Shown one piece after another: positions 35,996 through 45,552 of a stretch of 64,000 bases of DNA (positions within the stretch are counted from its first letter, which is position 1; every line of letters begins with the position of its first letter). The notes below the pieces were generated by a model. That model had not been told where the DNA came from. It saw only the letters and a program-made list of their open reading frames with translations, and did no database searches. Source of the DNA: Comamonas piscis (GTDB lineage: Bacteria; Pseudomonadota; Gammaproteobacteria; Burkholderiales; Burkholderiaceae_C). The stretch lies in NCBI RefSeq assembly GCF_014109725.1, contig NZ_CP058554.1, positions 3,720,001 through 3,784,000 on the forward strand, read 5' to 3'. The position numbers and the translations under genes were made by a program.

Positions 35996-36159
35996 GGACC
36001 CTCTGCAAAACTCCCTGCCGTGGTCTGAACGCGGGCTCGGGCGATCCGCCGCGTTGTCTTCCTTGTCAATAGCTACGGCTATTGACTGCAAAAGACGCCT
36101 TGCGTCTCATCCCGATCCGCGTCCATCCCTCTTGGCGAGGGTTTTGCAGAGGGCCCTTA
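35993..36159 (+). repeat. Dispersed inverted-end element, copy E (full)
   Basis: A 167-bp copy from TAGGGACCCTCTGCAAAACT to TTTTGCAGAGGGCCCTTA. It joins an alcohol dehydrogenase remnant to the leader of an MFS gene. Confidence 0.8.
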
Positions 36160-36224
36160 GCGCGCATGGTGTCTGGCCAAGTCAAGTTCCACATGGTGCT
36201 GACGATGAAAGCAGGAGAACAACA

Positions 36225-37406
36225 ATGAATATCAATCCTTCGGTCGCGCGCCTGGCGCTGGCGCAGGCGCTGTCGGGCGCCAACACGACGGTGGTGTATG
36301 CCACGGGCGCCATCATCGGCCATATGCTTGCGCCCCGGCCCGAACTGGCGACCTTGCCGATCACGATGTTTGTCGTGGGCATGGCGATCTCCACCTTGCC
36401 GGCGGGCCAAGTGGCAAGGCGCTATGGGCGAGCCCGGGCCTTCCAGCTAGGCAATCTCAGCGGCGTGCTGATGGGGCTGATTGCCAGCCTGGCGATCGTG
36501 CAAGGCTCGTTTGCGCTGTATTGTCTGGCCACGCTTTTTGGCGGTGCCTATGCCGCCGTGGTGCTGAGTTTTAGGTTTGCGGCGGCCGAATGCGTATCGC
36601 CCGAGGAGAAGCCCAAGGCGCTGTCTACCGTGCTGGCAGGCGGCGTGCTGGCCGGCGTGGTGGGGCCGCAGCTGGTGAGCGCCACGATGAATGCCTGGCC
36701 GCCTTATGCCTACAGCCTCACCTATATCTGCTCGTCCATCGTCGCGGTGTTGTCGGCGATGGTGCTGCGGGGTGTGAAGTTCCAAACCCTCCAGCCACGC
36801 AGCGGGCCGGTGGTTGCCCGGCCGCTGGGGCCCATCGTGCGGCAGCCACAGTTTGTGGTGGCCCTGCTCTGCGGCACCGTCAGTTATTTGCTGATGAACT
36901 TCATGATGACCAGCGCACCGCTGGCGATGGAGCTCTGCGGCATCTCGCGCACGCATTCCAACTACGGTATCGAGATGCATGTGATCGCGATGTATGCACC
37001 GAGCTTTTTTACCGGCAGCCTGATCAAGCGCTTTGGCGAGAGCCGTGTCATCTTCGCTGGCCTGGTGCTGACTGCCCTGGCCGCCATCACCGGTCTGGCC
37101 GGTATCAGCGTTTCGCACTTCTGGGTGGGCCTGGTGCTGCTGGGCCTGGGCTGGAACTTCGGCTTCCTGGGCGCTTCGGCCTTGGTGCTGAAATGCCATG
37201 CGCCCGAAGACGGCCCGCGCGTGCAGTCACTCAATGACTTTATCGTCTTCGGCGCGATGGCCGTGGGCTCCTTCGCATCGGGCAGCCTGCTGACCACCTA
37301 TGGCTGGGATTGGGTAGTGGGGCCGATGCTGCCGCTGGTGTTGGTGGCGGTGTTGTCGCTGGGGTGGTTGGCGCGGGCGCGGGGATCAGCGGAGGCGTCA
37401 CAGTGA
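36225..37406 (+). CDS. MFS transporter
   Basis: A 393-residue twelve-span major facilitator permease. The first half has the loop motif GQVARRYGRARAFQLGNLSG after span 2 and a helix with FGGAYAAVVLSFRFAAAE. The second half begins near RPLGPIVRQPQFVVALLCG. GGAG sits upstream of ATG 36225. The substrate cannot be told. It follows element copy E, and the next gene is convergent. Confidence 0.85.
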   Translation: MNINPSVARLALAQALSGANTTVVYATGAIIGHMLAPRPELATLPITMFVVGMAISTLPAGQVARRYGRARAFQLGNLSGVLMGLIASLAIVQGSFALYCLATLFGGAYAAVVLSFRFAAAECVSPEEKPKALSTVLAGGVLAGVVGPQLVSATMNAWPPYAYSLTYICSSIVAVLSAMVLRGVKFQTLQPRSGPVVARPLGPIVRQPQFVVALLCGTVSYLLMNFMMTSAPLAMELCGISRTHSNYGIEMHVIAMYAPSFFTGSLIKRFGESRVIFAGLVLTALAAITGLAGISVSHFWVGLVLLGLGWNFGFLGASALVLKCHAPEDGPRVQSLNDFIVFGAMAVGSFASGSLLTTYGWDWVVGPMLPLVLVAVLSLGWLARARGSAEASQ

Positions 37407-37591
37407 TGGCTATGAAAGCAGGTTGAAGCCAACACGCATCCAAGCCAGTGCAGCGCAGGCCATCAGATTTGCATCCCGAACCGCTTATTTGATCCGCGAC
37501 TGCAGGGGCAGCCCCTGAGGCGCGGGCGGTAAAGAAGCCGCAGCAGCCGCCGGATCCACCAACAGGCCAATGTAGCCGTGCTGTCTCAGTG

Positions 37592-38398
37592 TCAACTGCG
37601 TTCCGTATGGTCCCGACAATCCAGCCGGTACTGCTTGGGCGATTTCTTCCAGAATTTCTTGAACTCGGTGGAAAAGTTGCCAGAGTTGGCATAGCCCACT
37701 TCTGCCGCGATATCGGCAACGCCCAGCGAACCCGTTTTCAACAGCTCGGCCGCCATCTTCATGCGCTGCTGGCGTATGAATTCAAAGACCGTCATGCCGG
37801 CCATGGCGTCAAAAACAATATTCAGGCGGTGTATGGACAGGCCCAGACTGGCGGCAACATCGCCGCCTTTAAGCTCGGAATCGCTGATATGCGCCCGAAT
37901 AAATTCAGTGGCTACCCGGTTGATACTGGTATTGGCTGAAAGCATCTTCGGAATGGATTCCAAGGCAGCGTGCTGGTACGGCATTTTTGGGGCAGCAGGT
38001 GATTTTCTGCGCGACAACGCAATGTGAATGCGGACCCGTTCCAATACCTCATCTACATAATAAGGCTTCAATATGTAGTCCACCGCTCCGGATTGCAAAC
38101 CCAACAAGCGGTCATTCTTTTCAGCTAATACCGAGATGAAGATAATCGGTATACGCCGCGTCAGTGAATTATCCTTTAGCTGTTTCGCTGCTTTAATACC
38201 ATGGCGTTCTGGCAGTTGCACATCCATCAGCACCAGGTCCGGAAGCTGCAAAAAAATGCGGGTGTAGACCTGGCTCTCGTTGTCTATAACGCTGACGGTA
38301 TAGGCATTGCTGCGCAGCGCGGTGACCAACAGACGGAGCTGCTGCATATCGCGGTCGACGATCAGCACATGGGGGACTTTGAGCTCACTGTTACTCAT
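37592..38398 (-). CDS. Receiver-AraC family response regulator
   Basis: A 268-residue regulator with an N-terminal receiver (VLIVDRDMQQLRLLV; phosphoacceptor about D59 in LVLMDVQLPERHG; lysine in ILKPYYVDE) and a C-terminal AraC-type double helix-turn-helix (about 165-262: VAASLGLSIHRLNIVFDAM, IAAEVGYANSGNFSTEFKKF, followed by KKSPKQYR). This pairing is less common than receiver-LuxR. A start nine codons earlier exists. Its partner kinase is not adjacent; the kinases at 23-29 kb are candidates. Confidence 0.87.
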   Translation of the reverse strand: MSNSELKVPHVLIVDRDMQQLRLLVTALRSNAYTVSVIDNESQVYTRIFLQLPDLVLMDVQLPERHGIKAAKQLKDNSLTRRIPIIFISVLAEKNDRLLGLQSGAVDYILKPYYVDEVLERVRIHIALSRRKSPAAPKMPYQHAALESIPKMLSANTSINRVATEFIRAHISDSELKGGDVAASLGLSIHRLNIVFDAMAGMTVFEFIRQQRMKMAAELLKTGSLGVADIAAEVGYANSGNFSTEFKKFWKKSPKQYRLDCRDHTERS

Positions 38399-38855
38399 AT
38401 ATTGCGTGCAGAACCACAGCACCATCCGGACGAATTATTCTTGAATTATTTCCCGCATTGAATTGATAAGAGCCGGGGTCCGACTTGAGGCCAGATCAGA
38501 CGCAGCATGGCAACGCTCGCGTGCCACCCAATGGTGCAGCGAGCCTCAAAAGACACAATGCAGAGATTGGCGGCAAATATAGTACGAGCGATTCAAAAAT
38601 GATTTAAATGTTAAAAATTACAATGAGAAACACCATGCCATTGAATATATAAATAGCAAATATTAAAGAATCTACAATTAACCAAAGAGTTTTAAATTTA
38701 AGCAAAAAATAATCCGCGAATTGCCTGCTAGATTTGCCCGTGCATTTCATTTACACCGGTGTGATAGCAATTTTTAATTGCCGGCACATGCTGATTGCCA
38801 TGGCTGTCATCCGCACCGACATCGAATTTATTTGAATGGGGAAAGGGTTATCTAG
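38399..38855. other. Divergent intergenic region, AT-rich
   Basis: About 450 bases, strongly AT-rich between 38570 and 38790, holding promoters for the regulator and the surface protein. No gene seen. Confidence 0.5.
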
Positions 38856-40724
38856 ATGAAAAAAAATCACAGACAAGCTGCGTTTTTTGCGGTGACATTG
38901 CTAGGACTGGCTGCTGCATCCAGCGTGCAAGCTGCGACCTTGGCATGCGGCGCGCCGCTCCGTGTTCATACGGCTAAAGACACCTGGACTGCCGACGCAC
39001 GCTATGTGAGCGCTCCCACGGGCGCGGCCGTGCCCCTGGTCGACGACTACCAATGGTCCGGATGGTTTAACAAGACGACGACCAACCACGTCGCCAGCGC
39101 CAGTGAATTGCCTGGTTCGGCTTTGACAGGACCCATTCAAGGTGACTGGATTTCGTTTGGTGAAACCCCATCCGTCATTACCAACGGTGTGGTCGCCAAT
39201 GGCGCCTTGGTCGCTGGCCGTGTGTCTTTCACCTATAACGAAAAGATCAGCATTGCCAGCAATGTCAATCTGTCGTCCATCAAGATCCGGGGCACCGGAG
39301 GCTTCGATAACTACGCGCTGTTTCTGGTCAAACCCGATACCACGCCCTCTGGCGCCACGGACTGGGTTCGTACAACTGCTGCGGGCATGGACAACGATTC
39401 GGCTGCCAACGCGATTTCGCTGGATGGCGACACGGAGGGACTGGGCTTTTACTACGGCGACAACACGATTGGCTTCGCGATTCAGAATTTCGCGTCCGCC
39501 AACACAGTGGCCAGCAACGTGACTGGCGTAATTGCCGATTTTGAAATCACCGCCGATTGCCTGACTGAGCCTGCGCCGCAGCCCACGGCCATTCTGGCTT
39601 GCCCTGCTGGCAGCCAAGTGGGTGATGAAGTCCGGGTAGGCCCGTTCACCACCAATGCCAGAGACTGGAAGTGGACCAAGCGCTTCAATGCAGGGGCCTT
39701 GGAGAACGTCGAGCAGCCGCTGTTTGACAGCTACCGCTACCGCGGCTATTTCGACCCCGCTGCAGCCTCTACCCCCTCGACTGCGCGCTGGATCAGTCCG
39801 GGAACAACGGACCCGGCTAGCACCGACCTCCCAGGCGTTCCCTATCCTGCTGCCACCGGCCAGTCCAACGGCGGAGTGGATGCATCTACGTTTGTGATGA
39901 ACCAGTCCATCAATGTTGGCGCTAACGTCGATCTGGCCAGCATCAAACTGGACGGCCGGTTTGCCTTTGACGACTACGGCAACTCCGTCTATGTCAAGCC
40001 AGCCGCTGGCACCGAAACCTGGGGAGGAACCTACCTGTCGAATGGTTTTGGTGCGTTCACAACGTTGACGACACCCGCTATCCCCGGTTTTGAGCGTGGC
40101 CAGAACACCATCGGCTTTATGCTGGACGGTGGTCAAAACCTCAACAGCTGCGCTGGCGGCACCTGCGCCATGGCTGCTGCGGCTGAGTTCTACGTGACCG
40201 CAGCCTGCACCGGCGAGCCGCCGAGCGCTGACCTGTCGATCACCAACACCAGCTCCGCATCCAGCGTGGCCCCCGGTGCGACGGTGACGTACACCATTGC
40301 CGCCAGCAACGCCGGCCCGATGGATGCCACTGGCGCCACGGTGACCAACACCTTGCCAGCGGCACTGACCGATGCCACCTGGACCTGCGTGGGTACGGGC
40401 GGCGGCACCTGCACGGCATCGGGCAGCGGCAATATCAACGACAGCGTGAATCTGCCCGCTGGCGCAACCGTTACCTACACAGTGACCGCCAAGGTCGCTG
40501 CAAACGCTACGGGCTCACTGGCCACCACGGCAAGCATTGCCTCCCCAGCTGGCGTGGATGACCCCACCCCTGCCAACAACAGCGCAACCGTCAGCAGCGT
40601 CGTCGCCACCCATGGATCTGCGACGCCAGTACCTACGCTGGATCTCGCCGGCTTGGCTCTGCTGGGCGGTCTGAGCGCCGGTATCGGTGCCTTGGCACTG
40701 CGCCGCCGCCAACGCGCCCAGTGA
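38856..40724 (+). CDS. Duplicated-domain DUF11 CTERM-type surface protein
   Basis: A 622-residue exported protein. After the signal peptide (cleavage after SSVQA) come two related beta-domains of about 210 residues (VDDYQWSGWFN to FEITADC; FDSYRYRGYFD to FYVTAAC), each with a NTIGF-containing strand (GDNTIGFAIQNF, GQNTIGFMLDGG). A DUF11 domain follows (ADLSITNTSSASSVAPGATV to DDPTPANNSA). The C-terminus TPVPTLDLAGLALLGGLSAG, a span and RRRQRAQ form a sorting signal. It is probably surface-anchored; function unknown. Confidence 0.8.
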   Translation: MKKNHRQAAFFAVTLLGLAAASSVQAATLACGAPLRVHTAKDTWTADARYVSAPTGAAVPLVDDYQWSGWFNKTTTNHVASASELPGSALTGPIQGDWISFGETPSVITNGVVANGALVAGRVSFTYNEKISIASNVNLSSIKIRGTGGFDNYALFLVKPDTTPSGATDWVRTTAAGMDNDSAANAISLDGDTEGLGFYYGDNTIGFAIQNFASANTVASNVTGVIADFEITADCLTEPAPQPTAILACPAGSQVGDEVRVGPFTTNARDWKWTKRFNAGALENVEQPLFDSYRYRGYFDPAAASTPSTARWISPGTTDPASTDLPGVPYPAATGQSNGGVDASTFVMNQSINVGANVDLASIKLDGRFAFDDYGNSVYVKPAAGTETWGGTYLSNGFGAFTTLTTPAIPGFERGQNTIGFMLDGGQNLNSCAGGTCAMAAAAEFYVTAACTGEPPSADLSITNTSSASSVAPGATVTYTIAASNAGPMDATGATVTNTLPAALTDATWTCVGTGGGTCTASGSGNINDSVNLPAGATVTYTVTAKVAANATGSLATTASIASPAGVDDPTPANNSATVSSVVATHGSATPVPTLDLAGLALLGGLSAGIGALALRRRQRAQ

Positions 40725-40768
40725 TAGCGCACAGCAGGCAGACTGGTTAGTCTGCTGGCTGGCACCGA

Positions 40769-40797
40769 ACCGCCTCCAACTGGAGGCGGTTTTTTTA
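40769..40797 (+). terminator. Terminator after DUF11 protein
   Basis: Perfect 9-bp stem ACCGCCTCC / GGAGGCGGT with loop AACT and eight T. Confidence 0.88.
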
Positions 40798-40843
40798 TAC
40801 TCCTCGGTTGTTGGGGCACATTTGCGCCCCGGAAAGGCACCGC

Positions 40844-41512
40844 ATGCAGCCAGATGGACAAGCCGTCACCGGTTCTCCAATCACCGATGTCATTTTTGAA
40901 GAGAAGCGCGTCCTGCTCGTGCTGGAAGATGGTCGCAGGCTAGCGGCACCGTTGTCTTGGGTGGGGCCCAGGGTGGCGGCGATGGACGCGCAGCAGCGGT
41001 CGCAGTGGGTGACCACCGCCGACCGGCGGGGGCTGAACTGGCCCAGCGCCGGCCAGACCTCGGCCGACGGCGCTCTCAATGTCTGGATGCTGGAGCAGGA
41101 TGCGCTGTTTGAAGCGGCGCTGGCAGAGCTGAAGGCCGCTGACTGGAAGATCGACCAAATCAGTAGCCGCAGCCGGGCGCTGGTGGCCTTGTGGCGCCTG
41201 GTGGCCGATGGCTATAACGGCGGGCTGCTGCAGTTTCTGGGCAACTGGGGCATGGCCGAGATGGATGCGGCGCTGGCCGCACTGGCCGACATCCAGGCCA
41301 GCGCCACGCTCGATGTAGTGACCGAGTTCTGGCGCCTGGTCGGGCCGATTGCCCAGTCCGAAGAGGTCAACACAATCGATGATGTATACCGCGCCGTGGC
41401 GGGCGAGCTGTCCGAGCGGATCGAGGCACTGGACGAACAGTTCTGGGAGGCGGCCGAGGAGCTGGTCAAGCGGGTGCCGGAGTTTTTTGGGCCTGCGCCG
41501 TCGGCGAACTGA
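40844..41512 (+). CDS. DUF2442-DMP19-like protein
   Basis: A 222-residue cytoplasmic protein. Residues about 8-70 match DUF2442 (VIFEEKRVLLVLEDGRRLAA, PRVAAMDAQQRSQW). Residues 110-215 resemble DMP19/DUF4375 (LVALWRLVADGYNGGLLQFL, GNWG). DUF2442 proteins are often near toxin-antitoxin or mobile genes, but none is seen here. GGAAAGG precedes ATG 40844. Function unknown. Confidence 0.7.
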   Translation: MQPDGQAVTGSPITDVIFEEKRVLLVLEDGRRLAAPLSWVGPRVAAMDAQQRSQWVTTADRRGLNWPSAGQTSADGALNVWMLEQDALFEAALAELKAADWKIDQISSRSRALVALWRLVADGYNGGLLQFLGNWGMAEMDAALAALADIQASATLDVVTEFWRLVGPIAQSEEVNTIDDVYRAVAGELSERIEALDEQFWEAAEELVKRVPEFFGPAPSAN

Positions 41513-41540
41513 TTCACGATCGACCACAAACAAACAAACA

Positions 41541-41577
41541 AACAGCCCTCGACTTGATGAACTGAGGGCTGTTTTGC
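41541..41577. terminator. Bidirectional terminator
   Basis: Perfect 10-bp stem AACAGCCCTC / GAGGGCTGTT between convergent genes. It has TTTTGC on the plus side, and a CAAA repeat (41527-41542) gives a T-rich tract on the minus side. Confidence 0.75.
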
Positions 41578-41586
41578 GCCTGGGCG

Positions 41587-42120
41587 CTACTTGTCGTTGT
41601 TGGCGCTCAGGTTGTCCAGCATGTCATCCAGCGATTTGAATTCGAGGGTCTCGACGCTATCGTCCTCGTCGATGGAGATATCTTCCAGCGCCAGCTCTTC
41701 GCAGAGCTGAGCACGCACCCAGCATTGCGGAAACTGCTGCGGCGCCACAAAAGACAGCAGCACCGCATCGGCAAACACGGCCACCGAATGCAGACGCAGG
41801 TCATCGCGCAGATCGGTTGGCTCTTGCACCTCAGCGTCGTCTTCGACCTCTTCAACAGCGTCTTCCACCTCCAGCACGATGTCGTTCACCAGCTGCTGCC
41901 AGCGCTCCACCGGCATCGCAAGAAAGCGCTGCGTATTGGCAATCAGGGCGTTGGCATCCATCTCCGGGTGGTCGTCCAGCTCCGGGTCAACGTTGACATG
42001 GATATCGGCGCCTGCTGCCTTAAAGCGCACGCTGCCAATGACAAAGCCGTCGGCGGCTTCCACGTCTTGAAGAAGCTGGCTCGCCGCAATGGCATCTCGG
42101 AGATGGGCAATCTGTGTCAT
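41587..42120 (-). CDS. Acidic protein of unknown function
   Basis: A 177-residue highly acidic cytoplasmic protein (EVEDAVEEVEDDAEVQEPTD near the middle, EDISIDEDDSVETLEF near the end). The N-terminus MTQIAHLRDAIAASQLLQDV is helical. AGGACA precedes ATG 42120, and the longer frame adds nothing family-like. No family is recognised. The negative charge suggests a chaperone- or protein-binding role, but this is speculation. Confidence 0.65.
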   Translation of the reverse strand: MTQIAHLRDAIAASQLLQDVEAADGFVIGSVRFKAAGADIHVNVDPELDDHPEMDANALIANTQRFLAMPVERWQQLVNDIVLEVEDAVEEVEDDAEVQEPTDLRDDLRLHSVAVFADAVLLSFVAPQQFPQCWVRAQLCEELALEDISIDEDDSVETLEFKSLDDMLDNLSANNDK

Positions 42121-42346
42121 GGGAACTGTCCTTTCTTTGGCCGAAGGGGTTGTGCAAAGCATGCCAAGGCATCATAAGCGCCAACTTTTGACGCAGCTAC
42201 CGTGCGCTGGAATGACTGCCATTCGCTGAACTGGCAAGAACAAGATAGTTCTTGTCCAAGTTGCGCGATCACGCCAGTGAGGTTTCACGTACGCTACCCG
42301 CTTGCTACAAATCTTTGCACTCCCATCGCAGTGCAAAACTAACAAC

Positions 42347-43588
42347 ATGACCGCCGAAACCGCCACCCTCGATCCCACCGCCTCCATCGCAGCACCGCCT
42401 GCAGCAGACACCCAACAGCATGGCTTCCTGCTGCCCATTGTTGGCGGTGCGGCCCTGGCCCACCTGCTCAACGACATGATCCAGGCGATGCTGCCCTCGA
42501 TCTTTCCGATGCTCAAGGCCAACTTCTCGCTGAGCTTTGGCCAGATCGGTGTCATTGCGCTGGTCTACCAGGTGACCGCATCGCTGCTGCAGCCCTGGAT
42601 TGGCATGTACACCGACAAGCACCCCAAGCCGTTCTTGCTGCCCTCCGGCATGGGCATGACCTTGATCGGCATCGGCCTGCTGGCGACCGCGCAGAGCTAC
42701 GAGATGCTGTTGGTAGCCGCTGCGGTGGTGGGCGTCGGCTCGGCCACCTTCCACCCCGAGGCATCGCGCATTGCGCGCCTGGCATCGGGCGGGCGTTTTG
42801 GCACGGCGCAGTCCACCTTCCAGGTGGGTGGCAATACGGGTTCGGCCATTGGCCCGCTGCTGACGGCGGCCATCGTCATTCCCCACGGCCAGCCGGCAGT
42901 GGCCTGGTTCATGGTGGTCGCGCTGGTCGCCATCTTTGTGCTGTACCGACTGACCATCTGGGTGCGCCACAACGGCAGCGCCAAGGCCAAGAGCTTGGCC
43001 AAGAACCATGCCGGTGAAGGCCTGGACCGCGCAGGCGTGATCCGCGCCGTCACGGTGATCTGCATTCTGATGTTCGCGAAGTTTGTCTATATCGCCTCCT
43101 TCACCAACTACTTCACCTTCTACCTGATTGAACGCTTCCACCTGAGCGTGCAAAGCAGCCAGCTGTTTCTGTTCATGTTCCTGGCCGCTGTGGCGGCAGG
43201 CACCTTTGCCGGCGGCCCGGTGGGTGACCGCATTGGCCGCAAGGCCGTTATCTGGATTTCGTTCTTGGGTGTAGCGCCATTTGCGCTGGCCCTCCCCTAT
43301 GTGGGCCTGGTCGGCACCGCCGTCCTGGCCATCGTCATCGGCCTGGTAATGTCATCCGCCTTTGCCGCGCTGGTGGTCTATGCGCAAGAGGCCGTGCCTG
43401 GCCGCGTGGGCTTGGTCTCTGGTTTGATGTTCGGGCTGATGTTTGGCATTGGCGGCGTGGGTGCCGCTGGCCTGGGTGAGCTGGCCGATGTGCATGGCAT
43501 CGTCTGGGTGTATGGCCTCACCTCGTTCCTGCCGCTGCTGGGGTTGGCGACGGCGTTTTTGCCGGATACGCGGAAGAAACGCCAATAA
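42347..43588 (+). CDS. fsr: Fosmidomycin resistance-type MFS exporter
   Basis: A 413-residue permease of the Fsr family. Landmarks are LAHLLNDMIQAMLPSIFPML at span 1, LVYQVTASLLQPWIGMYTDK with the family loop, VGVGSATFHPEASRIARLAS, and the second-half loop GPVGDRIGRKAVIWISFLG. Fsr proteins expel fosmidomycin and related compounds by proton antiport. The chosen ATG 42347 lacks a strong ribosome site, but earlier frame sequence is not family-like. It is divergent from the acidic protein gene. Confidence 0.88.
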   Translation: MTAETATLDPTASIAAPPAADTQQHGFLLPIVGGAALAHLLNDMIQAMLPSIFPMLKANFSLSFGQIGVIALVYQVTASLLQPWIGMYTDKHPKPFLLPSGMGMTLIGIGLLATAQSYEMLLVAAAVVGVGSATFHPEASRIARLASGGRFGTAQSTFQVGGNTGSAIGPLLTAAIVIPHGQPAVAWFMVVALVAIFVLYRLTIWVRHNGSAKAKSLAKNHAGEGLDRAGVIRAVTVICILMFAKFVYIASFTNYFTFYLIERFHLSVQSSQLFLFMFLAAVAAGTFAGGPVGDRIGRKAVIWISFLGVAPFALALPYVGLVGTAVLAIVIGLVMSSAFAALVVYAQEAVPGRVGLVSGLMFGLMFGIGGVGAAGLGELADVHGIVWVYGLTSFLPLLGLATAFLPDTRKKRQ

Positions 43589-43651
43589 GGTCTTGATGCG
43601 CATCCGGCATCAGGTGCGAGGGGCTGGTTGCCCAGCCCCTCACCGCAGGCA

Positions 43652-45229
43652 TTATTCCAAGGGAACGTCGCCCAGCCCCAACAGGTTGCCGTGGCGGTCG
43701 CGGACCTGCAGCGCATAAGACCCTCGGTTGCCTACTTGCTGGAACAATGACGCGCGGTAGACCTTGCCGTCGCGGTTCGACACGCAAACGCCTTGTGGGA
43801 GAAACCGAGGGTTAGGCCGCGAGCAGCGCACCGTCCCATCGGCACTGAGGGCGTCCTTTCCTTCTACACGCGACAAGGTGACTGCTTCAATCACCCGCTG
43901 GTTGCCGCTTTCTGCGTCGAATCGCAGCCACCATTGGCCCAACAGACTTTGCGCATCCAGTAAACCAGGCTCCATGGCCATGCGCAACATTGGCTTGCGC
44001 ACCTCATCTGGAAACGCTATGCCGCCCTCAATCCGAGATGACGACTGTGCCGTAGGTTCCAGAACCACAAAATCCAGCGTGAGATCACCTACGGCCTGCG
44101 CCAATTCGGCGATGGCCGATGGCCCACCCAATGGGCGGCCACCCCGGTATCGGTTCAGGCCAAAACTTGTTTTTCCCCTCTGGTATTCACCGCTTCCCAT
44201 ATGGAAAGTTGGGTCGCCGTTGGGCAGGTAGTTGAACACCTGGGCAAGCGCCATCCCGTTTTGAACATCAATAGCAATACCGCGCCCAGGCTTAAACGTC
44301 ACTTCGTCCCGAACCAGCCAGGTGCCGCTGCTGGGGGTCAGCGTTGCGCTGCAGCCGGAGATATCTCCAACATATAAATCCTGCCAGTTCGCGCAGGCTG
44401 CAATACCCCCGCGATCATCCCCCCCGACTGCAGCCCCGTTGAGCGAATAGGTCTGCTTTACGCCCTGACTGATCACCTCCGCCACACCCACCAAATCGAC
44501 ATTGGCAATGCGCAATCTCATCGACTGAACAAAGGGAAAAGGGTCATTTGGTGTCTGCGTCTCAGTACTTGTGCAGTGGTATTCATCCTTGCCGGTCACC
44601 TGCGTGCAATCGAGCGTTTGCCCGGGATAGTCTCTGAGCTCCGAAACCCAGACTTTCCACTGCTTATCCTCCGTCAGCTTGCCCACACTGATGCCAGCAA
44701 ACCAATGTGGATTCTCGCTGGCATCCAGCATCGTGCTCAGAAAATAACGTGTCTTCCCCTTTTCCCAATAGCGGGATAGGTAGTCCTCGCTTCGCATCTC
44801 AAAGCGCTGAATCGCCCGCGCAGGCTCCCCTGGAAACTGCACCGTTCCCTGCAGCCCATTGCTAAAACTGACTGTCACATTGCCTGGCGAGCCAAGCTCT
44901 TGCGCATCCCGCGCGTCACTGCCAAAGCTACGTCCCCCTTGGTATTGCATCAGCGGTACGGTGATGGAGTCACCATCCAGTTGCCCTGTGGCCATGTAGA
45001 AAGTGGCATCGCCATTCTGCTCGTAGCCAAATACCTGCATAAAGAAAGTATTGCCTTGCACATCAATCGCCAGGCCCCGGCCTGGTTTGCCATCCAATTC
45101 CTCGGTAATGGCCCAGGTGCCTGCCTGGGGAGTAAAACTGCGCGCGGCCCAAGTGGCGGTACACGAAACTGCCAAGACGGAAGCCAAAATAGCGGGACGA
45201 AGTGCCGGAATACGATATGCCTTTTTCAC
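43652..45229 (-). CDS. Secreted protein with internal duplication, paralogue 1
   Basis: A 525-residue exported protein. The signal peptide VKKAYRIPALRPAILASVLA runs to ATWA. Two copies of a unit are seen: SFTPQAGTWAITEELDGKPG then RGLAIDVQGNTFFMQVFGYE and NGDATFYMATG near residue 30, and TLTPSSGTWLVRDEVTFKPG then RGIAIDVQNGMALAQVFNYL and NGDPTFHMGSG near residue 310. The pattern (W, GRG-hydrophobic, QVF-Y-NGD-TF) resembles the beta-rich repeats of secreted Burkholderiales proteins with ESGWG and FTYDAQGRP motifs. GTG 45229 was chosen for GGAGA seven bases upstream. A paralogue lies directly upstream in the same orientation. Confidence 0.72.
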   Translation of the reverse strand: MKKAYRIPALRPAILASVLAVSCTATWAARSFTPQAGTWAITEELDGKPGRGLAIDVQGNTFFMQVFGYEQNGDATFYMATGQLDGDSITVPLMQYQGGRSFGSDARDAQELGSPGNVTVSFSNGLQGTVQFPGEPARAIQRFEMRSEDYLSRYWEKGKTRYFLSTMLDASENPHWFAGISVGKLTEDKQWKVWVSELRDYPGQTLDCTQVTGKDEYHCTSTETQTPNDPFPFVQSMRLRIANVDLVGVAEVISQGVKQTYSLNGAAVGGDDRGGIAACANWQDLYVGDISGCSATLTPSSGTWLVRDEVTFKPGRGIAIDVQNGMALAQVFNYLPNGDPTFHMGSGEYQRGKTSFGLNRYRGGRPLGGPSAIAELAQAVGDLTLDFVVLEPTAQSSSRIEGGIAFPDEVRKPMLRMAMEPGLLDAQSLLGQWWLRFDAESGNQRVIEAVTLSRVEGKDALSADGTVRCSRPNPRFLPQGVCVSNRDGKVYRASLFQQVGNRGSYALQVRDRHGNLLGLGDVPLE

Positions 45230-45427
45230 GTAATCTCCTGGTTTCAAATCAATATTTTTGGGATGCTCCAGCGGCATGCTGATGGACTTCGTACTGCTGA
45301 ATCGGACAAACACAGACAAACCCAGAAGTTAGCCTCATGCACGTCTGGGCGGAGGCTTGGGCGCCCGAAGGCATCGCCCATATTTCAGGACGATCCGCCT
45401 TGTCGGCCAGGGAAGAACTCGCCTACC

Positions 45428-45516
45428 CGGGAAGCCCCTGCAAACCGGCTGTAGGGGTCTGAATGCGGTCTCTGACGATCCGCGCCCATCCCCTTCAGCA
45501 ATAGGTTCGCAAGCCA
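45428..45516 (+). repeat. Dispersed element, copy F (short, diverged)
   Basis: About 89 bp from GGGAAGCCCCTGCAAACC through GGTCTGAATGCGGTCTCTGA and GATCCGCGCCCATCCCC, matching the short form with the interior lost at GATCCGC. It lies between the two secreted paralogues. Confidence 0.5.
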
Positions 45517-45552
45517 ATGCGCAGTGGAAAAATGGCGTCCCCTTCAGCCGCA

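Noticed and set aside
41527..41542. CAAA tetranucleotide tract as a phase-variation repeat
   Set aside because: Only about four units, lying between genes and serving as the T-rich side of a bidirectional terminator.
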